Assembly: GCA_020829485.1 (NCBI GenBank)
Contig: JAIVFU010000110.1
Span: 1 to 20,581, forward strand
Length of the DNA: 20,581 nt
Direction of reading: 5' to 3'
Source of the DNA: Nostoc sp. CHAB 5834
GTDB lineage: Bacteria; Cyanobacteriota; Cyanobacteriia; Cyanobacteriales; Nostocaceae
Shown here: one piece after another, positions 6,478 to 14,908 of the stretch
Numbering within the stretch: position 1 is the stretch's first letter
Layout: each line of letters begins with the position of its first letter
Translations under genes and position numbers: made by a program
Notes under the pieces: model-generated
Database searches by the model: none
Told to the model about the DNA's origin: nothing
Seen by the model: only the letters and a program-made list of their open reading frames with translations

Positions 6478-8454
6478 CTAAAGCAACTCTGTGATGGAAA
6501 ATAACCGTTGTCGGTCTATTTGTTGCAGCTTGATTTTTTCAGCGTAGAAAGCCTGATAATAAGATTGATACCGCTCTGGTTCAGTTTCGGGATCAGTTTG
6601 TTGCCATAGTTCCAAAAAGTGGCGATAGCGTTTTTCAAGCATCACTAAATCTATGCAAGCGATCGCAGCTTGAACTACTTGCGGAGTCCGAAGTATTTCT
6701 TTCTGGTTTTTTTCATCCACATGAAATAAATGAGAAATTAACCCCATCTCGCTACCAAATTCTAAAAACTGGTCTTGCAGGCGGGAAATTAAATCTGGTG
6801 GAGACGCAAAATTTTTTGTCTCTCCATCAACGGATGAAATTTCTAATATCTGTTGCCATAAAAATCGGTGGTGGGAAAGGCTAAATTGCAAATCTCGCTC
6901 CTCTAGTTCGTCAATAATCAATTGACGCTGTTCGGGGCAATGCAAGTAAATTCGCAGTAATAAGGCTTCTGCGTGTTCTAAAAGGCTCCGTTCTGTGGGG
7001 AGTGGGGAGTGGGGAGAGACGCGATTAATCGCGTCTGTACTAGGGAGTGGGGATTTGCTACCTCCCCATGCTTTTCTGGCTGACACAGGTTTAGAGTATG
7101 TAGCCGGAGGAGGAGCAATTTGAGTTAGCAGATTTTCGACACGTAGGGGTATAAGTCTGGTATCTCCTAAGCTGAGTATTTCTGCACAGTAGGAAACGTA
7201 ATAGTTGCGTGTATCGCTGTTAGCTATATTTTTAAGTAATTTGACTAATTGCTGAGTTACTTGCCCAAAATCAGTAGCCTGCCTCAAATCACGATCTTGA
7301 ATAATTTGCTGAATCTGCCAATCTAACCAAAGTGGCGCATTTTTTAGCAGTTCTGCATAATCTTCTGGGGTGTGGCTATGCAAGTATTCATCAGCATCTT
7401 TACCATCGGGTAAATTGAGAACCTTTAGCTGAACTTCGCCTTTGTATGCTAATTCGGCAATTTCACCGATCGCTCTTTCGGCGGCATTGGTTCCGGCTTT
7501 GTCAGCATCAAAGTTGAGTACTAATTGTTTCGATTCGGTGTAGCGTAATATTAACCGCACTTGTTCTAAGCTTAAAGCTGTACCGAGTGAGGCGACGGCG
7601 TTATTAATGCCAGCGGCGTGGAGAGCGATCGCATCAAAATATCCCTCTACCACCACGGCTTGATCGAGTTGAGAAATCCCACCTTTGGCTTGATCGAGGG
7701 CAAATAATGTTTTACCTTTACTAAAAAGCTCGGTTTCTGGGGAATTGAGATATTTAGGTTGCTCATCAGTCAAAGTTCTGCCACCAAAGGCAATAACACG
7801 CCCTTGGACATCACGGATGGGAATCATCAAGCGATCGCGGAATACATCATAATAACCGCCACCGGAAGAGCGTGGCTTAATCAATCCCGCTTTTTCTAGT
7901 ATCTGCGCTGGGTAATGTTTATCTTCCACTAAATAACGATACAGAGTTTCCCAACCTGCGGGGGCATAACCTAAACCAAATTGCTGTATAGTTTCTTCTT
8001 TGAGTTGGCGGGATTGCAAATATTGAAGTGCCTTTTGCCCTTGTGATTGTCTGAGGGCGTGTTGATAAAACTGTGCGGACGTTGCCAGAACTTCATATAA
8101 CTGCTCACGCAAAGATAGCTGACGCTGTAATTCTTGGCGTTGTTCAGGTAAGAGTGTTTGCACAGGTACTTGGTAACGCCGTGCTAAATCCAGCACCACA
8201 TCAGCAAAAGAACGTTTCCCCAATTCCATAACAAACTTAATGGCATTTCCTCCGGCTTGACAGCCGAAGCAATAGTACATTTGCTTAGTCTGGCTAACGG
8301 TGAAACTGGGAGATTTCTCATCGTGGAAGGGGCACAAACCGACGAAATCTTTCCCACGTTTGCGTAAAACTACGTATTCGGAGACGACATCTACAATATC
8401 AGCCCGTAGTTTAACTTCTTCAATTGTGTCTGGGTGCAAGCGGGGGATTTGCAT
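6478..8454 (-). CDS. dnaG: DNA primase
   Basis: Makes the RNA primers for chromosomal replication and works with the replicative helicase DnaB. 658 residues from the family-typical start MQIPRLHPDTIEEVK at 8454; a start four codons upstream (8466) is also open but lies inside a heptamer repeat. Domains: CHC2 zinc finger (C41, H44, C62, C65), the catalytic core with TOPRIM motifs EGYFD (270-274) and DADKAG (316-321), then a helical DnaB-binding C domain from about 490. Between core and C domain (about 467-488) lies a Ser/Pro-rich linker translated from repeat DNA, including a perfect palindrome. Neither start has a clear ribosome-binding site. It diverges from the cell-wall hydrolase gene. The identification is firm. 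Confidence 0.97.
   Translation of the reverse strand: MQIPRLHPDTIEEVKLRADIVDVVSEYVVLRKRGKDFVGLCPFHDEKSPSFTVSQTKQMYYCFGCQAGGNAIKFVMELGKRSFADVVLDLARRYQVPVQTLLPEQRQELQRQLSLREQLYEVLATSAQFYQHALRQSQGQKALQYLQSRQLKEETIQQFGLGYAPAGWETLYRYLVEDKHYPAQILEKAGLIKPRSSGGGYYDVFRDRLMIPIRDVQGRVIAFGGRTLTDEQPKYLNSPETELFSKGKTLFALDQAKGGISQLDQAVVVEGYFDAIALHAAGINNAVASLGTALSLEQVRLILRYTESKQLVLNFDADKAGTNAAERAIGEIAELAYKGEVQLKVLNLPDGKDADEYLHSHTPEDYAELLKNAPLWLDWQIQQIIQDRDLRQATDFGQVTQQLVKLLKNIANSDTRNYYVSYCAEILSLGDTRLIPLRVENLLTQIAPPPATYSKPVSARKAWGGSKSPLPSTDAINRVSPHSPLPTERSLLEHAEALLLRIYLHCPEQRQLIIDELEERDLQFSLSHHRFLWQQILEISSVDGETKNFASPPDLISRLQDQFLEFGSEMGLISHLFHVDEKNQKEILRTPQVVQAAIACIDLVMLEKRYRHFLELWQQTDPETEPERYQSYYQAFYAEKIKLQQIDRQRLFSITELL
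6995..7055. repeat. Palindromic repeat inside dnaG linker
   Basis: agacgcgattaatcgcgtct (7017-7036) is a perfect 20-bp palindrome, flanked on both sides by copies of the heptamer ggggagt. The segment stays in frame in dnaG and encodes the linker residues around TDAINRVSPHSPLP. Its arms match the palindrome at 5466-5493. Confidence 0.8.
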
Positions 8455-8459
8455 ATACT

Positions 8460-8515
8460 TAGTCATTAGTCATTGGTCATTGGTCATTGGTCATTTGTCA
8501 TTTGTCATTGGTTAT
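8460..8515. repeat. Eight heptamer tandem repeats upstream of dnaG
   Basis: Eight units of seven bases (tagtcat twice, tggtcat three times, ttgtcat twice, tggttat once) directly abut the dnaG start. On the minus strand each of the first seven units contains an ATG, placed in changing frames. They occupy the expected ribosome-binding region. Confidence 0.9.
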
Positions 8516-8679
8516 TCGCCTCATCTCCCTCATCTCCCCCACTCCCTGGACATTAACTTTGGAGAAATACCAAAGGATAAATGACAAAAGACTTCTGATA
8601 GCTATTATATTCTTGTTGCTAGACCAAGAATGATTTATAGAATCACTTACACTTAATTTTATCAGAGGAATTACTTAAA

Positions 8680-10032
8680 ATGGGGCGTATTTTTATTTCT
8701 GCGGCTCACGGAGGCAAAGAAGCTAGAGGGATAGATCCAGGTGCGATCGCAGGTGGTACAACTGAAGCTAAAGAAATGATTCTGCTGCGGGATTTGATTG
8801 TCACGGAACTGAGGGCGCGGAATGTAGAAATTTTGGCGGTTCCTGATGACTTGAGTGCCGCTCAAACTATCACCTGGATCAATTCCCGCGGCCGCCGGGG
8901 TGATGTCGCCCTAGAAATTGAATCTGATGCGGCTAATAGCCCTTCTGTGCGTGGGGCTAGTGTTTTCTATATTGCTAATAATAGCGATCGCAGAAGCAAT
9001 GCTGAACAGTTGCTAGTGGCGTTGTTGCGCCGTGTACCCCAATTACCCAATCGGGGAGTTAAGCCAGATACAAATAGTGGTTTAGGTAGTTTAGCATTCT
9101 GTCGCCAGACAACGCTTCCAGCTTTGGTGATGCAAGTGGGGTTTCTCAGCAATCCAGAAGATCGGGCTTTGCTGCAAAGTCGTCGCCGCGATTTTGCTTT
9201 GGGGATTGTCGATGGATTGGTAACTTGGAGTCGTGTGATTGACCCCACTCCTGGAACTCCAATCGAAGCAAATTATCCGCCAATTAATATTAATATTAAT
9301 GGTCAAAGTTACTCAGAGCAAGGAGTTTTAGTTAATGGAAATGCTTACATTCCCATTGATTTAGTAGATCGTCTACGGATTGACCTTACAAAAGCGGCTA
9401 ATGTTAATCGAATTACCTATCGCAAAATAGTTTATGTTAAAGCGATCGAACTGCGAGATTTTAATATTGCAGTCAGTTGGGATGCTGCAACTCGGACTGC
9501 CAGTTTGCGCTCAAATTTGATGGTTTGCTCTGGTCAATTTGACCGGGTGATGTCGAACGGTAATACTTCAGAAGTCCAGTTACAATTATTCCTGAGAAAC
9601 AATAATCAAAATGCTTTGGTAAGGTTTCCTGACATCCCAAAACTTTATCGGGAAGAGGCAGGGGTAGAGGGAGTTAACTATGATATTGCCTTTTGCCAAA
9701 TGTGTGTAGAAACTGGATTTTTACAGTTTGGTGGTGATATTAGACCTGAGCAAAATAACTTTGCAGGCTTAGGTGCGATCGGTGGTGGTTCGGAGGCTGC
9801 ATCTTTTCCGAGTGCCAGAATTGGAGTGAGGGCACACATCCAACATTTGAAAGCTTACGCAAGTTTAGAACCTTTAGTACAGGAAGTAGTAGATCCAAGG
9901 TTTCGCTTTGTCACACGCGGGATTGCGCCATTAATTGATCAGCTATCAGGGCGGTGGTCAGCAGATTTAGATTATGGCACGAAGATTTCAGCAATGCTCA
10001 AACGATTATATGAATCAGCAGGACTTCTTTAA
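8680..10032 (+). CDS. Amidase_3-like / glucosaminidase cell-wall protein, degenerate amidase
   Basis: 450 residues in three parts. Residues 1-190 are an Amidase_3 (N-acetylmuramoyl-L-alanine amidase) fold: ISAAHGG (H10), TTEAKEM (E29/E32), then EIESDAAN and VMQVGFLSNPEDR. Family members normally have His where E81 sits and the catalytic Glu where Q152 sits, so this amidase may be inactive. Residues ~200-280 resemble the copper amine oxidase N-terminal-like domain often found in wall proteins (GVLVNGNAYIPI, RITYRKIVYVKA). Residues ~325-450 look like a glucosaminidase domain: CVETGFLQF with a likely catalytic E344, then RPEQNNFAGLGA and IGVRAHIQHLKAYA. The ATG at 8680 has gagg about ten bases upstream and an in-frame stop at 8638; the first residues already belong to the fold, so no signal peptide exists. 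It diverges from dnaG. The likely role is peptidoglycan binding or cleavage of the glycan strand. Confidence 0.85.
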   Translation: MGRIFISAAHGGKEARGIDPGAIAGGTTEAKEMILLRDLIVTELRARNVEILAVPDDLSAAQTITWINSRGRRGDVALEIESDAANSPSVRGASVFYIANNSDRRSNAEQLLVALLRRVPQLPNRGVKPDTNSGLGSLAFCRQTTLPALVMQVGFLSNPEDRALLQSRRRDFALGIVDGLVTWSRVIDPTPGTPIEANYPPINININGQSYSEQGVLVNGNAYIPIDLVDRLRIDLTKAANVNRITYRKIVYVKAIELRDFNIAVSWDAATRTASLRSNLMVCSGQFDRVMSNGNTSEVQLQLFLRNNNQNALVRFPDIPKLYREEAGVEGVNYDIAFCQMCVETGFLQFGGDIRPEQNNFAGLGAIGGGSEAASFPSARIGVRAHIQHLKAYASLEPLVQEVVDPRFRFVTRGIAPLIDQLSGRWSADLDYGTKISAMLKRLYESAGLL

Positions 10033-10135
10033 GTGTTTGATATGACGTTCTGCACAACGCGATCGCAAACCTGGTCTGCTTCAGCATAAAAATGTCGTAA
10101 AGTTGTAAACTTGATAGCAATTAAGAAGACAGATC

Positions 10136-12736
10136 GTGATCCTCCCATCAAGCAGTAGAGCGTTAGTAGCAAGTCATAACAGTAGTTTGAGTTTTAGCAG
10201 CCTCGCAAAACTATCAAGTGGAAACTTGCTTGCAGAAGTGGATTTGCATCGGGCTGTAGCAAGTTTAAAGCTAAGGCAAGACAAAAAAGCGTCGATGGGT
10301 CAGTTTCTGACTCCTGCTTCAGTAGCCCAATTGATGGCTGGGATGTTTAATAGCCTGGATTTGCCTGAAATATCCTTGCTTGATGCTGGAGCAGGAATCG
10401 GTTCATTACTGGCGGCTTTTGTGGCACAAGTATGCGAACAGCGAAAACCCACGTCAAGTTTGCGCGTTGTAGCATACGAAATTGACCCTTTTCTAATTCG
10501 ATATTTGCATCAGACTCTAGAGTTATGTGAGAAGGAATGTGAAGATGTGGGTATTTCCTTCAATTATGAAATTCGTGAGACTGATTTTATTGAAGATGCA
10601 GTCAGGCTGCAAAAGCTTGGTTTATTGAATAGTGCGATGCCTACGGCGGTAAACTACGCAACAGAATTTACCCATACTATTCTCAACCCGCCTTATTTGA
10701 AAATTAATGCTCATTCCAAAATGCGTGAATTGCTGCGTTCCATCGGTTTGGAAACTAGCAATCTTTATACTGGTTTTATGGCTGCTACAGCGCAACTTCT
10801 AAAACCAAATGGGGAGTTTGTAGCGATTACCCCGCGCAGTTTTTGCAATGGGCCCTATTTTCGTGACTTTCGCAAGATGTTTTTAGAGATGATGGCTTTA
10901 GAGCAAGTACATCTTTTTGAGTCGCGGCAAGAAGCATTTAGTGACGATGAGGTTTTGCAGGAAACTATCATTATCCAAGCTACAAAACAAAGGCAAAAAT
11001 CTAGCAGCGTCATCATTAATACAAGTTCTGGTGCTAATGATGACTTGATAATGTCACACTCTATACCATATACAGCCTTAGTTCACCCCGATGATTTAGA
11101 GCAGTTTATTCATATTATTCCAGATAAGATTAGCCAGCAAATCGTTCAACGGATGGCACTTTTAAGCTGTACGCTGAAAGATTTAGGGCTAACAGTTTCA
11201 ACCGGACGGGTAGTAGATTTTCGAGCCAAAGATTATCTAAGGACAAATTCAGAAAACAATACTGTTCCATTAATTTATCCGGTGAATTTATCAAATGGAT
11301 ATGTAGAACACCCAAAAATAACTAAAAAGCCTCAAGCAATAGTGCATATAGAAGAAACAGCGAATCTTCTAATACCAAATGAGCATTATGTCATATCCAA
11401 AAGATTTTCATCTAAAGAAGAGAAAAGGCGTGTCATTGCGGTGGTTTATGATGCCAACCAATTTAATTATGCCTATGTCGGCTTTGAAAATCACTTGAAT
11501 TACTTTCACAAAGATGGGCGTGGACTTAGCCTTACCTTAGCTCGTGGGCTTGCTGTTTATCTCAATTCAACCCTAGTTGATGCTTTTTTTCGGTTGTTCA
11601 ATGGGCATACTCAGGTAAATGCAACAGATTTGCGAAAATTAAATTACCCTAACTTGGAACAGCTATTGTCATTAGGGACGGAGTTTAAAGATCAGTTTCC
11701 TTCTTTGCAAGAAATTGATGAACTTATCGAAAATAAGCTACTGAATATGTCGAATCTGTCAGAGAATAATCCAATTGCAACTAAGTCTCGAATTGATGAA
11801 GCGCTGCAAATTCTGACACAATTGGGTTTTCCACGAGCACAGCTTAACGAACGATCAGCTTTAACTCTTCTGGCGTTGCTTGACTTAAAACCGACAGACT
11901 CTTGGCAATTAGCAACTTCCCCTTTGATGGGAATTACGCCAATGATGAACTTTATGGCTCAACATTATGGCAAAACCTATAAGCCCAACACACGGGAAAC
12001 AGTTCGCCGCCAGACAGTGCATCAATTTCTGGATGCAGCTTTAATAGTTGCTAATCCAGATGATTTAAGCCGCCCTATCAACAGTCCCAAAACTGTATAT
12101 CAAATTGAAGAAAGTGCGCTCGAACTATTACGAAACTACGATACTGACGAATGGACAAAGAGCATTTTTACTTACCTTGCTTCGGTTGAAACTTTGAAAA
12201 AGCAGTATGCTCAAGAGCGCGAAATGTCCCGTATTCCCATAGTAATTAACGGAGAAATTAAAACTTTATCGCCGGGTGGTCAGAATATTCTGATTGAAAA
12301 AATTATTAATGATTTTGCCCCTCGTTTTACTCCTAGTGGAAAGCTTATATATGTTGGCGATACAGATGAAAAGTTCGCCCACTTCGATGAAACAGCATTG
12401 ATAGATTTGGGCGTTAATATTGATTTTCACGGCAAAATGCCAGATGTGATTATTCACTTCACAACAAATAACTGGTTGGTGTTGATTGAAGCTGTAACCT
12501 CACATGGCCCAATTAATCCTAAACGCAAGAAGGAACTTGAAATCTTATTCAAAGATGTTCAAATACCTCTGGTGATGGTAACAACATTTCTCAGCCGCAA
12601 GGCAATGGTGGCATATCTGGCAGAGATTGCTTGGGAAACAGATGTTTGGGTTGCTGATGATTCAACTCACCTGATTCATTTCAATGGTGAATATCTATTG
12701 CAGGCTTACCAAATAGAAAATAAGCAAACTTCTTGA
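10136..12736 (+). CDS. Fused PstI/BsuBI-type restriction-modification protein
   Basis: Up to 866 residues, starting at GTG 10136, the first start after a stop; TTG 10187 is an alternative. The N-terminal half is an N6-adenine DNA methyltransferase: GQFLTP (55-60), AdoMet motif I LLDAGAGIG (81-89), catalytic NPPY (184-187), then a target-recognition region (about 345-520, with TGRVVDFR). From about 553 a winged-helix-like domain of the BsuBI/PstI endonuclease follows (NERSALTLLALL, NTRETVRRQTVHQFLDAAL). The C-terminal nuclease domain has YVGDTDEKFAHFDE, MPDVIIHF (D770), IEAVTSHGP (E785) and EIAWETDVW. PstI and BsuBI systems normally have separate R and M genes; here both activities lie in one chain. 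There is no separate methylase nearby. Residues around 168-174 come from a dispersed repeat. There are no HIP1 sites in 2.6 kb, which suggests transfer. Specificity is unproven; CTGCAG is the family's classical site. Confidence 0.9.
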   Translation: MILPSSSRALVASHNSSLSFSSLAKLSSGNLLAEVDLHRAVASLKLRQDKKASMGQFLTPASVAQLMAGMFNSLDLPEISLLDAGAGIGSLLAAFVAQVCEQRKPTSSLRVVAYEIDPFLIRYLHQTLELCEKECEDVGISFNYEIRETDFIEDAVRLQKLGLLNSAMPTAVNYATEFTHTILNPPYLKINAHSKMRELLRSIGLETSNLYTGFMAATAQLLKPNGEFVAITPRSFCNGPYFRDFRKMFLEMMALEQVHLFESRQEAFSDDEVLQETIIIQATKQRQKSSSVIINTSSGANDDLIMSHSIPYTALVHPDDLEQFIHIIPDKISQQIVQRMALLSCTLKDLGLTVSTGRVVDFRAKDYLRTNSENNTVPLIYPVNLSNGYVEHPKITKKPQAIVHIEETANLLIPNEHYVISKRFSSKEEKRRVIAVVYDANQFNYAYVGFENHLNYFHKDGRGLSLTLARGLAVYLNSTLVDAFFRLFNGHTQVNATDLRKLNYPNLEQLLSLGTEFKDQFPSLQEIDELIENKLLNMSNLSENNPIATKSRIDEALQILTQLGFPRAQLNERSALTLLALLDLKPTDSWQLATSPLMGITPMMNFMAQHYGKTYKPNTRETVRRQTVHQFLDAALIVANPDDLSRPINSPKTVYQIEESALELLRNYDTDEWTKSIFTYLASVETLKKQYAQEREMSRIPIVINGEIKTLSPGGQNILIEKIINDFAPRFTPSGKLIYVGDTDEKFAHFDETALIDLGVNIDFHGKMPDVIIHFTTNNWLVLIEAVTSHGPINPKRKKELEILFKDVQIPLVMVTTFLSRKAMVAYLAEIAWETDVWVADDSTHLIHFNGEYLLQAYQIENKQTS
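10634..10658 (+). repeat. 25-bp dispersed repeat inside methyltransferase
   Basis: Identical over 25 bases, in reverse orientation, to 594-618. It is translated in frame as part of SAMPTAVNYA, just before the catalytic NPPY motif. Confidence 0.85.
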
Positions 12737-12784
12737 ATATAAAGCAATACGCTTGGTGTTAGTGATATTTTGCCCCGGAAGATT

Positions 12785-12812
12785 CCCCCTTAAAAAGGCT
12801 ACTGTGTACACA
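12785..12812. repeat. Solo copy of an inverted-repeat element end
   Basis: taaaaaggctactgtg followed by tacaca matches the ends of the element at 16928-17087, with the same preceding C-run and a ggaagat motif near 12777. Only one end is present here. No other feature is seen between 12737 and 12954. Confidence 0.6.
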
Positions 12813-12954
12813 TGCTCTGTTTGCTACTGCGTAGTCTATTTACCTGAAAATTGGTGTAACTATTTTGCTAAAAAAAATCGTCTCTGTAGTTTCACTAATG
12901 CCAATGTAGCGACTCATCTGCTAGAGATTTGAAAGGTTTACTGTTATATAAGAA

Positions 12955-14484
12955 ATGCTTGCCAGAGTTTGGAGTGCATCAATTGTGGGCATCGATGCCG
13001 TCAAAGTCGGCGTGGAAGTCGATGTGTCAGGGGGATTACCGGGAATTGTTGTCTTGGGACTGCCAGATTCAGCGATTCAAGAATCAAGAGAAAGAGTCAA
13101 AGCAACGCTGAAGAATGCGGGTTTCGCCTTTCCCATGCGAAAAATTGTGATCAATTTAACTCCGGCAGATTTACGGAAAGAAGGCCCCTGTTTCGATTTG
13201 CCTATTAGTGTGGGAATTTTGGCGGCTTCTGAGCAAGTTAGCGCTGATTTGTTGGGGGATTATCTATTTTTGGGCGAAGTCTCCCTGGATGGCAGTTTGC
13301 GCCCGGTAGCTGGTGTTTTGCCGATCGCAGCAGCAGCCCAAAAGATGGGAATTGCAGGTTTAGTTATCCCTGCTGATAATGCCCAAGAAGCAGCAGTGGT
13401 TCAAGACTTGGCTGTTTATAGCTGCAAACATCTATCTGATGTGGTGGATTTTTTAAATAATCCCGGACGTTACAAACCTGTGCAAATAGATGATACAACA
13501 CAGATAGCAACAGTATCTTACCCTGGCGCAGATTTGCATGATGTGAAAGGACAAGCTCATGCGCGTCGTGCTTTAGAAATTGCTGCTGCTGGTGGACACA
13601 ATTTAATTTTTGTCGGCCCGCCTGGTAGTGGGAAAACCATGTTAGCACGGCGCTTGCCAGGAATTTTGCCGCCCCTAAGTTTTGCCGAATCTTTAGAAGT
13701 GACTCGCATCCATTCGGTGGCTGGTTTATTGAAAAATCGCGGTTCGTTGGTACGCGATCGCCCTTTTCGCAGTCCTCACCACTCAGCATCCGGGCCTTCT
13801 CTTGTGGGTGGTGGTAGCTTCCCTCGTCCTGGGGAAATCTCATTATCTCACAGGGGCGTGCTGTTTTTGGACGAGTTGACAGAGTTTAAACGTGATGTTT
13901 TAGAATTTCTGCGTCAACCTTTGGAAGATGGCTATGTGACAATTTCCCGCACCAAACTATCAGTAATGTTTCCCGCGCAGTTTACTTTGGTGGCGAGTAC
14001 CAATCCCTGTCCTTGCGGTTACTATGGCGATACCATTCAACAATGTACTTGTTCTCCCCGTCAACGCGAACAATATTGGGCAAAACTTTCTGGGCCGTTG
14101 ATGGATCGAATTGATTTACAAGTTGCAGTCAATCGCTTGAAACCAGAGGAGATTACCCAACAACCTACCGGAGAAGAATCAATAACAGTACTACAACGAG
14201 TGCAACAAGCAAGCGATCGCGCAATTACCCGCTTCCAAGGAGAAGCAAATCTGCGTTGCAATGCCCACATGCAAAGTCGCCATCTCCAGAAATGGTGCAA
14301 GCTAGATGATGCTAGCCGCAATTTATTAGAAGTAGCAATTAGAAAATTGGGTTTATCGGCAAGAGCAAGCGATCGCATTCTCAAAGTAGCACGAACTATT
14401 GCAGATTTAGCAGGAGAAGATGACCTAAAAACCAATCATGTAGCAGAAGCAATTCAGTATCGCACAATTGATAGAATGCAGTAG
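12955..14484 (+). CDS. comM: YifB/ComM-family AAA+ ATPase (Mg chelatase-like)
   Basis: 509 residues, the usual length. In Vibrio and Acinetobacter ComM is a hexameric helicase that extends branch migration during natural transformation; the cyanobacterial role is inferred from family. Residues 1-170 form the Lon-protease-like ChlI domain (VEVDVSGGLPG, LGLPDSAIQESRERVK, RKIVINLTPADLRKEG). The AAA+ core has Walker A GPPGSGKT (221-228), RSPHHSAS, Walker B VLFLDE (302-307) and sensor ASTNPCPCG. A cysteine cluster, CPCG (352-355) and CTCS (364-367), may bind zinc. The C-terminal lid ends with SARASDRILKVARTIADL. The ATG at 12955 has only a weak aagaa upstream. It lies downstream of the restriction-modification gene on the same strand but with a 218-bp gap, so it is probably a separate unit. 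Confidence 0.93.
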   Translation: MLARVWSASIVGIDAVKVGVEVDVSGGLPGIVVLGLPDSAIQESRERVKATLKNAGFAFPMRKIVINLTPADLRKEGPCFDLPISVGILAASEQVSADLLGDYLFLGEVSLDGSLRPVAGVLPIAAAAQKMGIAGLVIPADNAQEAAVVQDLAVYSCKHLSDVVDFLNNPGRYKPVQIDDTTQIATVSYPGADLHDVKGQAHARRALEIAAAGGHNLIFVGPPGSGKTMLARRLPGILPPLSFAESLEVTRIHSVAGLLKNRGSLVRDRPFRSPHHSASGPSLVGGGSFPRPGEISLSHRGVLFLDELTEFKRDVLEFLRQPLEDGYVTISRTKLSVMFPAQFTLVASTNPCPCGYYGDTIQQCTCSPRQREQYWAKLSGPLMDRIDLQVAVNRLKPEEITQQPTGEESITVLQRVQQASDRAITRFQGEANLRCNAHMQSRHLQKWCKLDDASRNLLEVAIRKLGLSARASDRILKVARTIADLAGEDDLKTNHVAEAIQYRTIDRMQ

Positions 14485-14908
14485 GAATATTGTTACGCAA
14501 AAAACCTCTCTAACTCTTATTTCTCGGTCTTCTCTGTATCCTCTGTGGTTGGTTTTCCGTTACCTGTGCGTAAGTCCTGGACATATTAAACTTTATTATT
14601 TCATCGAATAATAAAAACTTGGATGCACCCTTTTAGAACTTCCACAGTATCGTGTTTAAGCCAACAATTAAAAGTGGGTTAAGTAGGAAAAGTAGGATAT
14701 TTTCTATAAGACATTAAATAAACTTTTATTTAAGTTTATTCTTGAGATGTTCAGCGTGCTAGTGTTGAAAAAATTAATTTTTCCTTAACCTGTAAAAAAT
14801 GATTTAAGTGTAATCTGTAGTAATCAGTAAACTTTAACCATTAATCCTTTTAGAAAAGGATAATTAGTTGCTGAATCAAAATCAGAAAATATTATTTTGG
14901 AGTGTAGG
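14485..14908. promoter_or_regulatory. Spacer and 5' region of the DUF4394 gene
   Basis: The first 90 bases are repeat-like debris (gtgcgtaagtcctgg). Two symmetrical sites follow: aataaactt/aagtttatt with a six-base loop (14717-14740), and atccttttagaaaaggat (14844-14861), about 50 bases before the ATG. The second could be an operator or a 5'-UTR stem. No clear -35/-10 pair is assigned. ggag at 14899-14902 serves as the ribosome-binding site. Confidence 0.35.

Noticed and set aside
12955..14484. Magnesium chelatase subunit ChlI
   Set aside because: The N-terminal Lon-like domain and the CPCG/CTCS cluster identify the YifB/ComM family instead.
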